Shown: piece after piece, positions 51,981 through 61,094 of the stretch
Layout of the letters: the number at the start of each line of letters is the position of its first letter
Numbering within the stretch: position 1 is the first letter of the stretch
Source of the DNA: Actinomycetota bacterium
GTDB taxonomy: Bacteria; Actinomycetota; Actinomycetes; Mycobacteriales; Mycobacteriaceae
Length of the DNA stretch: 64,000 bases
NCBI GenBank assembly: GCA_018268465.1
Contig: JAFDWN010000049.1
Coordinates: 1 to 64,000, forward strand
Direction: 5' to 3'
Program-made: the position numbers and the translations under genes
The notes under the pieces: model-generated
Seen by the model: the letters and a program-made list of their open reading frames with translations, nothing else
Database searches by the model: none
What the model was told of the DNA's origin: nothing

Positions 51981-53479
51981 AGCAGTGCGGCCTCTCGGGT
52001 GTGCGGATCTGGATCGGTCGACGGATCGGGGGGTTCGGGGTCGTGGACGATGCGGTGCGGGTCGAGACGGTCGGGGCGGCGGATGGCCAGATACGCCAGG
52101 ATCACCAGCCCGATACCCCACCACCCGGCCACCCAGTAACCGGCCATACTCATCGGATACGACAGCGCGGCAACGAAACTGAACACGGTGATACCCGCAC
52201 CGGCGCAGAACGTGGGGAACAGGAACAGCAGCCCGAGCGCGGGCACCACCAGGTGAAGCACGATACGGAACTCCGAGCGCCGGTATCTCAAGTAGTACAC
52301 GGGGCAGGCAACGCACACGGCCATGTAGATCGGCAGCACGCCGACGGTAAGGACCGTCCCCGTGAACATGAATCCCGACACCGGCCCGAACACCAGTCCC
52401 ACGCCGAGGGTGACGACCACTGCGGCGGTGAACACCACAGCGATCGCGGCGATGGGCGACTTGAAGCGGGGGTGGGTCCGCTTCAGGAAGCCCGGCAGCG
52501 TCCCTGCCCTGCCCAATGCCCACGCGATTCGCGTGGACGCCATGCCCGCGCCGTTGGCTGACGCGAGACCGGAGCTGAGCAGGGTGATCAACAGGATGAC
52601 CCAGCCGGCGCCCCAGAACGTCTTGGTGATCTCCATCCAGGGATCGCCGTCGCCGTACTCGAGGAATCCGGCGTACCGGTCGGGTCCGAAGTACACCGCC
52701 GATGCGTAGGTGGTGATTACGAAGAAGACACCGACGAGCACAACCGAACCGATGACCGCCCACTTGATGGTGCGGCGCGGGTCGCGTGCCTCCTCGCCCA
52801 GGGGTGCGGCGGCGTCGAACCCGATGAACGCCAGGAAGGCGTATACGGCGCCCGCGAGGATGCCGCTCATCCCTTCGAATCCGTCGACGGTGGCGTGGGT
52901 GGTCCAGAACACCGACAGCGTGTTGCGCTCACCGGCAGCAACGATCATCCACACCGAAAGGATCAGCATGACAATGATTTCCAGGGCACCGAGCATCATC
53001 CCGACGCGGGTGCCGAACTGCGCCCCGAGATAGTTCATCACCAGGGCCAGGCCGATACAGGCGACAGCACCGATGATCCACCACGCCGTGTATGCCAGGC
53101 CGAGTCGGCCGGCCAGGGACGCACCGAGCATGTTGCCGACCAGCAGCGCCAGGTACGGCAGCGCCGCGGCGTACACGAGCAGGGTTCCCCAGCCGGACAG
53201 GAATCCCGCACCGCCGTGAAACGCCGCGGCCAGATAGGACGACATACCGGCGGCGGAGGTGACCCGCTTGGCCAGCTGACCGATGGCGATCGCGACGAAA
53301 ACGCAACCCAGCAAGGCGAATACGACCGATGCCGGCAGCGCTCCCCCGGCGAAGCCCGCGCCGCTGATGACCGCGAACGCCGCTCCGACACCGGGCGCCA
53401 TCGTGGCGATCGAGACGAACGTCGCCTCGCCCAGCGTCACACTGTTGCGGACGAGATCGTCGCTCCTGGCCGACGTCAC
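51977..53479 (-). CDS. APC-family amino acid permease
   Basis: A 500-residue transporter with about twelve membrane helices of the amino acid-polyamine-organocation superfamily. Helix 1 contains the unwound motif ATMAPGVGAAFAV and later ASANGAGMASTRIAWALGRAGTLP is a typical APC loop. The tail is polar and Pro-rich. It imports an amino acid or amine by proton symport. Start GTG 53479 overlaps the PhyH stop (GTGA) and its stop overlaps the RidA start. The imported compound is plausibly the substrate of the dioxygenase. Confidence 0.9.
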   Translation of the reverse strand: MTSARSDDLVRNSVTLGEATFVSIATMAPGVGAAFAVISGAGFAGGALPASVVFALLGCVFVAIAIGQLAKRVTSAAGMSSYLAAAFHGGAGFLSGWGTLLVYAAALPYLALLVGNMLGASLAGRLGLAYTAWWIIGAVACIGLALVMNYLGAQFGTRVGMMLGALEIIVMLILSVWMIVAAGERNTLSVFWTTHATVDGFEGMSGILAGAVYAFLAFIGFDAAAPLGEEARDPRRTIKWAVIGSVVLVGVFFVITTYASAVYFGPDRYAGFLEYGDGDPWMEITKTFWGAGWVILLITLLSSGLASANGAGMASTRIAWALGRAGTLPGFLKRTHPRFKSPIAAIAVVFTAAVVVTLGVGLVFGPVSGFMFTGTVLTVGVLPIYMAVCVACPVYYLRYRRSEFRIVLHLVVPALGLLFLFPTFCAGAGITVFSFVAALSYPMSMAGYWVAGWWGIGLVILAYLAIRRPDRLDPHRIVHDPEPPDPSTDPDPHTREAALL

Positions 53480-54387
53480 AGCCGGGCACCGGCGGTGTCG
53501 GAGATGGCGTTCATCAGGGTGTTGGCGGAATCCTCACGGGAGACCGCCTGCTGCATATCGTCGATCGACAAGAACTGCTCGACGTCGTCGCGCAGCACCG
53601 ACATCGGGTCGGCGACGTCGCCCACATACCCGATCGCGAAGCAGCCGAGCTGGTAGCCCATCAGCTTGAGCAGGTCGTCGTCGAGGGTCCTGGCGAGTTC
53701 CAGCGGTGTGGAGAGGTACTGGTTCTCCTCCTGGCGCACCCAGCCCACCGCGTAGGTGATGTTGATGGCTTCACGCACCTTGTCCTGCGTCCTGTTGGCG
53801 CCGCCGCCGTGATAGATCTTGCCGTTGTAGAGCAGCACCGAGCCGCGCTCCATCTCGGCAGGCAACGAATCGGCCTCGGAGAACTTCTCGTTGTGGCCGA
53901 GGAGGTGGCTGCCGGGCACCACCCGGGTGGCGCCCATCTCGGCGGTGTAGTCGCTCATCGCCCAGAGGGTGTTGCATTGCACTTGGTAGTCGGCAGGGAA
54001 CGGGAAGAAGTCCCAGGCCAGCTCGTCGCGATGCAGCGCCTGCGCCGGCGAGCCGGGCCCGATCGAGATGACCTGGGTCAGGTGCAACTGGAATTTCGAC
54101 GCATGGCTCAGGTAGTCGCCGGCCACGGCGAGGATCGTCGGATGTGCCACCAAGTCGCGCGCGGCGACCGACCGGGCGATCAACGATCCCGTGCGTTTGG
54201 TCCGCTTACCCAGGAACTCGTCGGCGCCGTAGGCCGTGCCTTCCACGTACGGAGCGAGTTCCTCGGCCACACGGTCCATCTGCGACCCCGAGACGAGGTT
54301 GTCGATGATGACGTACCCGTCCTCCCGCAAGCAACTGGTGATCTGTTCGGGGCGGGCAGTGGCGGGCAGATGGTTGAGCTCAGACAC
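53476..54387 (-). CDS. PhyH-family Fe(II)/2-oxoglutarate dioxygenase
   Basis: A 303-residue oxygenase of the phytanoyl-CoA dioxygenase family. The iron ligands are H119-x-D121 (ALHRDELAWD) and H193 (IYHGGGAN). It hydroxylates an unidentified small molecule; the family includes phytanoyl-CoA hydroxylase and ectoine hydroxylase. Start GTG 54387. It opens an operon with an amino acid-type permease and a RidA protein, and is divergent from a TetR gene with operator-like repeats between them. The operon suggests uptake and oxidation of an amino acid-like or amine substrate, with RidA removing a reactive intermediate. Confidence 0.87.
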   Translation of the reverse strand: MSELNHLPATARPEQITSCLREDGYVIIDNLVSGSQMDRVAEELAPYVEGTAYGADEFLGKRTKRTGSLIARSVAARDLVAHPTILAVAGDYLSHASKFQLHLTQVISIGPGSPAQALHRDELAWDFFPFPADYQVQCNTLWAMSDYTAEMGATRVVPGSHLLGHNEKFSEADSLPAEMERGSVLLYNGKIYHGGGANRTQDKVREAINITYAVGWVRQEENQYLSTPLELARTLDDDLLKLMGYQLGCFAIGYVGDVADPMSVLRDDVEQFLSIDDMQQAVSREDSANTLMNAISDTAGARL

Positions 54388-54437
54388 GGTCGATGACTCC
54401 TAATTCGAAGGGGTGCCCCGCGGATGAACGGGCAATT

Positions 54438-54516
54438 TCCGACTCCAGTCTGAACTTGAGTCTGTTTCTAGTCGGAGTCATCGAGTAACAACGGGGTAAA
54501 TCCGACTAGAGTCTGA
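54438..54516. promoter_or_regulatory. Repeated operator sites between PhyH operon and TetR
   Basis: Two direct copies of TCCGACT-NN-AGTCTGA lie at 54438-54453 and 54501-54516, each with a GACT-NN-AGTC palindromic core. A third half-copy in reverse, CTAGTCGGAGTC, lies at about 54468-54479. The second copy ends four bases before the TetR start codon, and the first is 51 bases from the PhyH start. They would block both divergent promoters. Confidence 0.65.
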
Positions 54517-54519
54517 TTC

Positions 54520-55134
54520 GTGGCCGAAACAATGCGACGACTACCCGCACAGCGCCGCAGCCGAGAGACCGTGCAACGCATCCTGGACGCGGCCGACCAG
54601 CTGCTGGCCACCGTCGGGTACGACCGCGCCGTCGAATCGCCGGCGCTGCTCGTCGAATTGGCCGAGGTCAGTAAGGGCGCCTTCTACGCGTACTTCACCA
54701 GTCCCGAGAACGCAATGGAGACGGTCGCGCTCGGATACATGGAGCGGGCGACGGCTATGGCCGACGATTTCGCCGCAGGCAAGTACGCACGCTGGCAGGA
54801 CGTCGCCGCGCGAGCCATCGCGATGTACAGCGACTACTACCGCATTCCGGCGGTGCGTGAGCTGTGGCTCAACGGCCACCTGTCACCCGTGGCCGTGGCC
54901 GCCGACGAACGCACCAACCTTTATGTCGCCACGAAACTGTACGACGCGCTGATCCGGGTGGCGCCCGAGGCCGCCGCCCGGCTCGAGGTGCGGCACGGTT
55001 CGATCGCCGTCGAGATCCTCGACTATCTGTTGCGGTTCGCGTTCCGCCACCGCGCCGACGGTGATCCGTGGCTCATCGAGCAGGCGACCGTGGCGATGAA
55101 CGCCTATCTCGCCGCGGCCATGCAGCGTCCCTGA
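54520..55134 (+). CDS. TetR/AcrR family transcriptional regulator
   Basis: A 204-residue repressor. The helix-turn-helix is in RSRETVQRILDAADQLLATVGYDRAVESPALLVELAEVSKGAFYAYFTSPENA, slightly divergent from the standard TTVEDIARRAGVS pattern. The C-terminal domain (residues about 75-190) is the ligand-binding part. GTG 54520 begins right after an operator copy, leaving little room for a ribosome-binding site, so translation may be weak or leaderless. It likely represses itself and the divergent PhyH-permease-RidA operon. Confidence 0.88.
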   Translation: MAETMRRLPAQRRSRETVQRILDAADQLLATVGYDRAVESPALLVELAEVSKGAFYAYFTSPENAMETVALGYMERATAMADDFAAGKYARWQDVAARAIAMYSDYYRIPAVRELWLNGHLSPVAVAADERTNLYVATKLYDALIRVAPEAAARLEVRHGSIAVEILDYLLRFAFRHRADGDPWLIEQATVAMNAYLAAAMQRP

Positions 55135-55366
55135 CGCATTCGTCTCACCGAATGTGAACCTGTTGCGAAGAAGCGCGAAAACGTCGCACTACGTTTCACA
55201 TTCGACGAGCTGGGCCTGATCCCGACCGGCACAGCGGCAGAGCGGCTACGGGCCGACGGGATGATCGGGGCACGATCCTGCGTTGTGCGGAGTTGTTCCT
55301 GGCGGAGGACTGCGCCCCGGACCCGGGGATGCGGCCCAAGCACACGCGACACGATCGGAGATCGAC

Positions 55367-55882
55367 ATGGACGCCTGGGATGCGATACGGGCCCGCCGCA
55401 ACGTGCGGAGCTACCGACCCGAAGCCATCTCCGAGGACCATCTCGACCGCATCGCCGAGGCGGGGTGGCGGGCGCCGTCGGCGAAGAACAACCAGCACTG
55501 GGATTTCGTCATCGTCACCGATCCGGCACAACTCGAGCAGCTGTCCACGGTATGGCAGGGAGCACGCCACATCGCCTCGGCACCTGCGGCGATCGCCCTC
55601 GTCGTCCCGGAACCGCAGGACGAACGCACCAGACTGCTGGACCAGTACGACCTCGGCCAGGCGACGATGGCGATGACCATCGCGGCCACCGATCTGGGCA
55701 TCGGCACCGGACATTCCTCGGTCGGCGACCAGGAGAAGGCGCGGGCGATCCTCGGCGTTCCCGACGACCATCTGGTGGCGTATCTGCTCGGAGTCGGCTA
55801 TCCCGCCGACCGGCCGCTGGCCCCGATCCGCAGACCCGACCGGCGACCGTTCGACGCGGTGGTCCATCACGGGCAGTGGTGA
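55367..55882 (+). CDS. Short nitroreductase-family flavoprotein
   Basis: A 171-residue protein of the nitroreductase-like FMN family. The N-terminal block MDAWDAIRARRNVRSYRP and PSAKNNQHWDFVIV carries the FMN-contacting Arg and Ser/Asn residues. The C-terminal block with GVGYPADRPLAPIRRP is normal. At 171 residues it is short but complete for the SagB/NOX-like small branch. ATG 55367 follows GGAG by six bases; the frame is open to 55283. It lies 232 bases after the TetR gene. Substrate unknown (quinone, nitro or thiopeptide type). Confidence 0.82.
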   Translation: MDAWDAIRARRNVRSYRPEAISEDHLDRIAEAGWRAPSAKNNQHWDFVIVTDPAQLEQLSTVWQGARHIASAPAAIALVVPEPQDERTRLLDQYDLGQATMAMTIAATDLGIGTGHSSVGDQEKARAILGVPDDHLVAYLLGVGYPADRPLAPIRRPDRRPFDAVVHHGQW

Positions 55883-55955
55883 CGGGAATGTCAGCGCGAG
55901 TGTCGCTGTTGACACGCGAACCAAACGACAGCGTGGACCGTTTCTCGATGTACGT

Positions 55956-55988
55956 GGACGGGTACTTCGATGGCCTGTGCACCCGTCC
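55956..55988 (+). promoter_or_regulatory. Hairpin just upstream of the DUF4193 gene
   Basis: GGACGGGT (55956-55963) and ACCCGTCC (55981-55988) are exact reverse complements with a 17-base loop, ending 18 bases before the ribosome-binding site of the DUF4193 gene. It may be a leader hairpin or a terminator of the upstream gene; no T-run. Confidence 0.4.
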
Positions 55989-56018
55989 GGCGGATACGCA
56001 ATTATCAAGGAGAGTGAA

Positions 56019-56315
56019 TTGACTGTTGACTATGACGCCCCGCGTCGCCGGGAGGTCGAAGACAACTCCGACGAGCCATTGGCCGATCTGGCGACGCGGC
56101 GTGGTGACGCCGCACAGACCGCGGCTGTGGACGTCGATGAGGACGCAGAAGATTTCGTCCTGCCGGACGCAGATCTCAGCGGCGAGGAACTGTCTGTTCG
56201 GGTGATCCCGATGCAGGCCAACGAGTTCACCTGCTCGAGCTGCTTCCTGGTGCACCACCGCAGCCAGCTGGCTCGCCAGGTCGGCGGCAGAATGGTCTGC
56301 GCGGACTGCGCCTGA
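56019..56315 (+). CDS. DUF4193 family protein with zinc-ribbon-like end
   Basis: A 98-residue protein of the actinobacterial DUF4193 family. It starts with LTVDYDAPRRREVED, then an acidic stretch (VDVDEDAEDFVLPDADLSGEELSVRV) and ends with FTCSSCFLVHHRSQLARQVGGRMVCADCA, a two-CxxC zinc ribbon. The family function is unknown. Start is TTG 56019 because AAGGAG lies six bases upstream and the conserved part starts there; the frame continues to 55977. The gene stands alone on the plus strand, convergent with the mhp operon. Confidence 0.85.
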   Translation: MTVDYDAPRRREVEDNSDEPLADLATRRGDAAQTAAVDVDEDAEDFVLPDADLSGEELSVRVIPMQANEFTCSSCFLVHHRSQLARQVGGRMVCADCA

Positions 56316-56358
56316 GGACCTGCCGCCGGCCCGCACCGGCGTCGGGCCCACCGTGCAC

Positions 56359-57369
56359 TCAGCCGGCGCGGCTCAGATCGAGCGCGACGTCGACGATCAT
56401 GTCCTCCTGTCCGCCGACCAGCCCTCGACGACCCACTTCGACGAGGATGCTGCGCACATCAAGCCCATAACGGACCGCCGCTGATTCGGCATGCCGCAGG
56501 AAACTCGAGTAGACCCCGGCATAGCCCAGCGCCAACGTCTCGCGGTCAACGCGGACAGGACGATCCTGCAGCGGGCGGACCAGGTCGTCGGCGGCGTCTT
56601 GGAGCCTGAACAGATCACATCCGTGCGCAAACCCGTACAGGTCGGCCACGGCGACAAAGGCCTCCAATGGACAGTTTCCCGCGCCGGCGCCCTGCCCGGC
56701 CAGCGAAGCGTCTACCCGGTAGGCGCCCGCTTGCACGGCCACCACACTGTTCGCGACGGACAGCGAGAGGTTCTCGTGAGCATGGATGCCGATCTCCGTT
56801 GCCGCATCGAGCGCGTCGCGGTAGGCGCGAACCCGTTCACGTACCCCGTCCATGGTCAAGCGGCCACCCGAGTCGGTCACGTAAACGCATTGTGCACCAT
56901 AGGATTCCATCAGCCGCGCCTGACCAGCCAAAGTCTGCGGATCAACCAGATGACTCATCATGAGAAATCCGGATACGTCCATGCCGAGCTCACGTGCCTT
57001 GGCGATGTGCTGCGCCGAGACATCCGCCTCGGTGCAGTGGGTCGCGATGCGGATCGACCGGACACCGAGCCGGTACGCGTGTTCGAGGTCGGCGATCGTG
57101 CCAATCCCGGGCAGCAGGAGCGTCGTGAGCACGGCGCGATCGACATGAGCGGCGGCGGCCTCGATCCACTCCCAGTCGGTGTTGCTGCCGGGTCCGTAGT
57201 TCAGCGACCCGCCCGCCAGTCCGTCGCCGTGGGCGACCTCGATCGCATCGACACCCGCGGCCTCCAGCGCGGCGACGATGGTGCCGACATCGGCCGGGGT
57301 GATGCGGTGGCGAACGGCGTGCATGCCGTCGCGCAATGTCACGTCCTGGACGTAGATTTCGGTGCTCAT
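56359..57369 (-). CDS. mhpE: 4-hydroxy-2-oxovalerate aldolase
   Basis: A 336-residue DRE-TIM/HMGL-like aldolase that splits 4-hydroxy-2-oxovalerate to pyruvate and acetaldehyde. The metal-site motif [11 protein letters not shown] is near residue 11, and [19 protein letters not shown] gives the other metal ligands. It normally forms a tunnel complex with MhpF, the gene upstream, so acetaldehyde is channelled. Start ATG 57369 is the last of four near-identical ATG sites created by a 32-base tandem repeat. Paralogous to HsaF of steroid degradation; the gene order favours the 3-hydroxyphenylpropionate pathway. Confidence 0.92.
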   Translation of the reverse strand: MSTEIYVQDVTLRDGMHAVRHRITPADVGTIVAALEAAGVDAIEVAHGDGLAGGSLNYGPGSNTDWEWIEAAAAHVDRAVLTTLLLPGIGTIADLEHAYRLGVRSIRIATHCTEADVSAQHIAKARELGMDVSGFLMMSHLVDPQTLAGQARLMESYGAQCVYVTDSGGRLTMDGVRERVRAYRDALDAATEIGIHAHENLSLSVANSVVAVQAGAYRVDASLAGQGAGAGNCPLEAFVAVADLYGFAHGCDLFRLQDAADDLVRPLQDRPVRVDRETLALGYAGVYSSFLRHAESAAVRYGLDVRSILVEVGRRGLVGGQEDMIVDVALDLSRAG

Positions 57370-57467
57370 CGGGTTCCTCTGCTCTTCGCGCAAGCGCTCA
57401 TCGGGTTCCTCTGCTCTTCGCGCAAGCGCTCATCGGGTTCCTCTGCTCTTCGCGCAAGCGCTCATCG
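57364..57467. repeat. Three-copy 32-base tandem repeat with coupled minicistrons
   Basis: A 32-base unit occurs three times without a mismatch (57364-57395, 57396-57427, 57428-57459) plus eight more bases to 57467, at the mhpF/mhpE junction. On the minus strand each unit carries GAGGAA, then ATGAGC. The ATG of mhpF's overlap (57465), 57433 and 57401 each open an 11-codon frame ([11 protein letters not shown]) whose TGA overlaps the next ATG as ATGA. The last links to mhpE at ATG 57369. The mhpF stop overlaps the first ATG in the same way. Repeats may slip and change coupling. Confidence 0.9.
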
Positions 57468-58439
57468 TGAAACCTCCACGGGTTGGCTTCGCGACGCCAC
57501 CAGCCGGCGGGCGATCGACTCCCCCGTTCGCAATGCCGCGGAGGTCATGATGTCGAGATTGCCCGCGTATGCGGGCAGGTAATGGGCGGCGCCCTCGACC
57601 TCGAGGAACACCGACACCCTGGTGGTGACCGGACCCGCACCGGCGGGCAGCAGCGTATGCACCGGTTCGTCGGCGGCCACCGGGCTGAACTGCACGTCCT
57701 GCTTGAGCCGGTATCCAGGCACGTACTGGGCGACCTGTTCGGCCATGTCGGCGACCGAGGCCCGGATGGCGTCGTGATCGGCGGCACCGATGAGGGCCAG
57801 CACGGTGTCGCGCATCAGCAGCGGCGGTTCGGCGGGGTTCAGGATGATCACGGCCTTACCGCGACCGGCCCCGCCGACATGCTCGATGGCCTCGGCGGTG
57901 GTCTCGGTGAACTCGTCGATATTGGCCCGGGTGCCGGGCCCTGCCGACTTGGACGCGATGGACGCGACGATCTCGGCGTAGGGCACCGCGGTGATTCGCG
58001 CGATGGCAGCCACGATCGGGATGGTGGCCTGTCCACCGCAGGTGACCATGTTCACGTTGCCGGCATCCCGGTCGAGCAGGGCGTCGAGGTTGACCACCGG
58101 GACACAGAACGGGCCGATCGCCGCCGGGGTGAGGTCGACGAGTTTCTTGCCGAACGGTGCCAGTTTGGCGGCGTTGGCACGATGGGCGCCGGCCGACGTC
58201 GCGTCGAAGACGATGTCGATGTCGTCGAACCCGTCCATCGCGATGAGCCCGTCGACGCCGTCGGCGGTGGTCGGCACGCGCAGCCGCGCTGCCCGGGCCA
58301 ACCCGTCGGAGTTCGGGTCGATGCCGACCATGGCGCCCATCGCCAGTACGTCGGAGTTGCGCAGGACCTTGATCATCAGATCGGTGCCGATATTGCCCGA
58401 GCCGATGATCGCGACACGGGTCCGGCCGGATTCACTCAT
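57462..58439 (-). CDS. mhpF: Acetaldehyde dehydrogenase (acylating)
   Basis: A 325-residue enzyme that converts acetaldehyde to acetyl-CoA with NAD+ and CoA, working in a complex with MhpE. The N-terminal [15 protein letters not shown] is the NAD-binding motif and [13 protein letters not shown] carries the catalytic Cys. Start ATG 58439 overlaps the hydratase stop (ATGA). Its stop overlaps the first minicistron of the 32-base repeat. Paralogous to HsaG. Confidence 0.94.
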   Translation of the reverse strand: MSESGRTRVAIIGSGNIGTDLMIKVLRNSDVLAMGAMVGIDPNSDGLARAARLRVPTTADGVDGLIAMDGFDDIDIVFDATSAGAHRANAAKLAPFGKKLVDLTPAAIGPFCVPVVNLDALLDRDAGNVNMVTCGGQATIPIVAAIARITAVPYAEIVASIASKSAGPGTRANIDEFTETTAEAIEHVGGAGRGKAVIILNPAEPPLLMRDTVLALIGAADHDAIRASVADMAEQVAQYVPGYRLKQDVQFSPVAADEPVHTLLPAGAGPVTTRVSVFLEVEGAAHYLPAYAGNLDIMTSAALRTGESIARRLVASRSQPVEVSR

Positions 58440-59260
58440 TCTGCAGTCCTTTCCTTCTCGGCGAACCGGGCCGAGACCGGCCCCAGCGTGGTCAGTTCGG
58501 CGCGCACGCTCGCGCCGGGCGGAACCGCCACCATGGGTCCCAGCGCACCGGACAGCACGATCTGCCCAGCGGTGAGCGGCTGGCCCAACTCGCGTGCCGT
58601 GCGCGCCAACCACGCCAGGGCTTCGAGCGGATCACCGAGGCAGGCCGCGCCGATGCCCTCGGAAACCAGTTCGTCGGCCCCGCCGGGGGTGCGCAGAAAC
58701 ATCCGCATGGTGACCGCGCGCGGTGTCAACGCGGCCAGGGGCAGCCAGGTGTCCGACACCACGAACAGGCCGCTGGAGCCGTTGTCGGCCACGGTGTCGG
58801 TAATCGTGATGTCCCATCGGGCCACCCGGCTGTCGACGATCTCGATCGCGGCCGCCGCGCCGATGACCGCGTCGGCCACCGTGGCCGCCGTGAGCGGGCC
58901 GTCGGTGAGGTCCGAGCCGAGCCGGAAGGCGATCTCGGCCTCCGCCTTGGGCTGCAGCAACCGCCCGACGGGCACTTCGGGCATCGCCGAGACGTCCATA
59001 TCGTCGAGGAGCACGCCGAAATCCGGTTGGTCGACCCCGAGTTGGCGCTGCACCGCCGGCGAGGTCAATCCGATCTTGCGTCCGACGATGCGCGCCCCGG
59101 CGGCCACTCGCCGCTGGATCACAGTTTCCTGCACGGCGTAGGCGGACGCGATGTCGGTGGCCCCGAGAATGTCCCGGACCGGTGCGCAGCCGACTCCCGT
59201 CCGAGCGGCCAGTTCCAAGCGGTCGGCGGCGGCTTCGACCACGGTGTGCACGGCGGTCAT
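58436..59260 (-). CDS. mhpD: 2-keto-4-pentenoate hydratase
   Basis: A 274-residue hydratase of the FAH-related family that adds water to 2-hydroxypenta-2,4-dienoate, giving 4-hydroxy-2-oxovalerate. The family blocks [34 protein letters not shown] and [12 protein letters not shown] are clear, the latter with acidic metal ligands. ATG 59260 overlaps the dioxygenase stop (ATGA). It supplies the substrate of the MhpE-MhpF complex. Confidence 0.93.
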   Translation of the reverse strand: MTAVHTVVEAAADRLELAARTGVGCAPVRDILGATDIASAYAVQETVIQRRVAAGARIVGRKIGLTSPAVQRQLGVDQPDFGVLLDDMDVSAMPEVPVGRLLQPKAEAEIAFRLGSDLTDGPLTAATVADAVIGAAAAIEIVDSRVARWDITITDTVADNGSSGLFVVSDTWLPLAALTPRAVTMRMFLRTPGGADELVSEGIGAACLGDPLEALAWLARTARELGQPLTAGQIVLSGALGPMVAVPPGASVRAELTTLGPVSARFAEKERTAE

Positions 59261-60204
59261 GTGAGCACCGCGGTGGTGACGGCGAACCCGGCGATGTACT
59301 CCCGGATGGGACGGTAGAACTCGTAGGTCACCCGGTAGTCGCCGCAGGCACGCAAAGCGCTGTAGGCGGCGACCCAGGTCCGGATCTCATGGGACGAATG
59401 GCCCGCGGCGGCGTCCATGTCGTCGGCGGTGTAGCCATCGAAGTCCTCGATCCGGCCGGAACGGCAGACGTCGAGGAAGGCGCGGTCCCACTGCGGGTTG
59501 AGGTCCATGATGCCGGCCTCGCCGGCCGCGAAACGATGCGCGGTCTCGATGGTGCGGGCCTGCCGCGCCGCGCGCGCCTCCGCGGTCGGGTGCCGTCCGG
59601 AGACCAGGAATCGGCGTTGCTCGTCGGTGGCGGTGTCGTATTGCGGCACCGGCGGATCGTGGGACAGTCCGCCCGACCCGAGGAACAGCACGCGTTCCCC
59701 GCGGCCACGGAAGAACTCACCGATCGCCGCGCCGAATGTGCGCACCCGAGACATCGGAACGAAGGGCCGTGCAACGGAATTGACGAATACGGGTACCACC
59801 GGCCGGGCAGCCGCGTCGCCGTCGTAGAGGATCTCCATGGGTTGAACGGCGCCATGGTCGACCTCCATGCCGCGCGAGATGGCCAGGTCGATGTCACGGT
59901 CGATGACGAACTGCGCCAGCTCCTCGGTGAAGCCCGGTACGTCGAGGTCACCGGCAAACGAGTCGTAGTCTCCGGTACCCCGCGCCCGGAATCCCACACA
60001 GAACGGGGGCATCAGGTCGTAGAAAAAGCCGTTGTAGTGGTCCGGCCCGAAGTTCACCACGACATCCGGATCGAACTCGTCGACGAACGACCGGGCCTGG
60101 TCGAACGCGGCCTGGACGGCGGCGACGACGTCAGCAGGCGGATGCGAGTGGTGCAGCAGCGGACTGTGTGACATGCAGATCAGCGCTTGGGGCACGGTGA
60201 TCAC
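59257..60204 (-). CDS. mhpB: 3-carboxyethylcatechol 2,3-dioxygenase (class III extradiol)
   Basis: A 315-residue iron dioxygenase that opens the catechol ring of 2,3-dihydroxyphenylpropionate at the meta position. Features: CMSHSPLL with an iron His near residue 13, VVNFGPDHYNGFFYDLMPPFC, FLGSGGLSHDPPVPQ. The length equals E. coli MhpB (314 residues). Start GTG 60204 overlaps the hydrolase stop (GTGA); the frame remains open upstream but this start begins the domain. It works after MhpA. Confidence 0.93.
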   Translation of the reverse strand: MITVPQALICMSHSPLLHHSHPPADVVAAVQAAFDQARSFVDEFDPDVVVNFGPDHYNGFFYDLMPPFCVGFRARGTGDYDSFAGDLDVPGFTEELAQFVIDRDIDLAISRGMEVDHGAVQPMEILYDGDAAARPVVPVFVNSVARPFVPMSRVRTFGAAIGEFFRGRGERVLFLGSGGLSHDPPVPQYDTATDEQRRFLVSGRHPTAEARAARQARTIETAHRFAAGEAGIMDLNPQWDRAFLDVCRSGRIEDFDGYTADDMDAAAGHSSHEIRTWVAAYSALRACGDYRVTYEFYRPIREYIAGFAVTTAVLT

Positions 60205-61070
60205 CGACCCGCGCCGTGCCGGGCCAGATAACTGCCGACCACCTCGTTGAACTCGGCGGCCCGCTCGACCTGAGACCAGTGTCCGCATTGACTGAAGATG
60301 TGTGCGTCGGCGTGCGGAATGACGTTGAGCAGTTCCCAGGTTCGCGACACCGGGATCACGACGTCCTGCACACCGTGGATCAGCAGCACGGGGATGTCCA
60401 AGCGGGCCAACACGTCGAAGTCCAGCGGTAGCTCGGTGCGGTCGCGGTCACGCGCGGACACGACCTGCCCCAGCCGCTCAGAGGCCGTATCGTTGAGTGC
60501 CGCCTGATAGCGAAGGGACACCAATTCCTCTGTCACAAGCGATGTGTCGACGACGAACTGCTCGAGGGTGGCGCGAACGCCCGCCTCGGTGAGGGTCGGG
60601 TTGGAATGACCCTTGAGTGCGCCCGTGAGCTTGGCGCCGCCCGTTCCCATCGAGACGATGCCGAGCAGCCGATCCGGGAAATCGATGGCGAACTGGAATG
60701 CCAGCCAGCCGCCGAGCGAGTTGCCCACGATCCAGGTCTTCTCAATGCCCAGAGCGTCGAGCATCCGGACGGCGTGGCGGACCCATTCCCTGATGCCGTA
60801 CTCGGTGCCGTCGGCAACGACCGACTGGCCGTAGCCGATCGAATCGATGGCGATGCAACGCCCGTAAGCGCTCAGCACCGGCAGGTTCAGCCACCAATTG
60901 GCCGCCGCGGTGACGCCCGTCCCCGAGCCGTGCAGGAACAGAATCGGTGTTCCGGCGCCGAGTTCGTGGTAATGGGTGAGTTCGCCGTCGGCGGTCTGGA
61001 TCCACTTGTCCTCCAGCGCGAAGAACGGATCGGTGCGGTAGTCGGGGATTTCGACGGTGAAGGCGGTCAT
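60201..61070 (-). CDS. mhpC: Meta-cleavage product hydrolase (alpha/beta hydrolase)
   Basis: A 289-residue alpha/beta hydrolase that cleaves the C-C bond of the ring-opened product, giving hydroxypentadienoate and a dicarboxylic acid. The oxyanion motif HGSGTG is near residue 47, the nucleophile elbow GNSLGGW near residue 112 and the His of QCGHWSQVE near the end. GAGGAG six bases before ATG 61070 is a strong ribosome-binding site. It follows MhpA after 24 bases and overlaps the dioxygenase start. Confidence 0.92.
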   Translation of the reverse strand: MTAFTVEIPDYRTDPFFALEDKWIQTADGELTHYHELGAGTPILFLHGSGTGVTAAANWWLNLPVLSAYGRCIAIDSIGYGQSVVADGTEYGIREWVRHAVRMLDALGIEKTWIVGNSLGGWLAFQFAIDFPDRLLGIVSMGTGGAKLTGALKGHSNPTLTEAGVRATLEQFVVDTSLVTEELVSLRYQAALNDTASERLGQVVSARDRDRTELPLDFDVLARLDIPVLLIHGVQDVVIPVSRTWELLNVIPHADAHIFSQCGHWSQVERAAEFNEVVGSYLARHGAGR

Positions 61071-61094
61071 GTGATGCTCCTCGGTGGGTGGGCG

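Noticed and set aside
57362..57550. Plus-strand 62-codon frame across the 32-base repeats
   Set aside because: It simply reads the repeat on the other strand; no ribosome-binding site.
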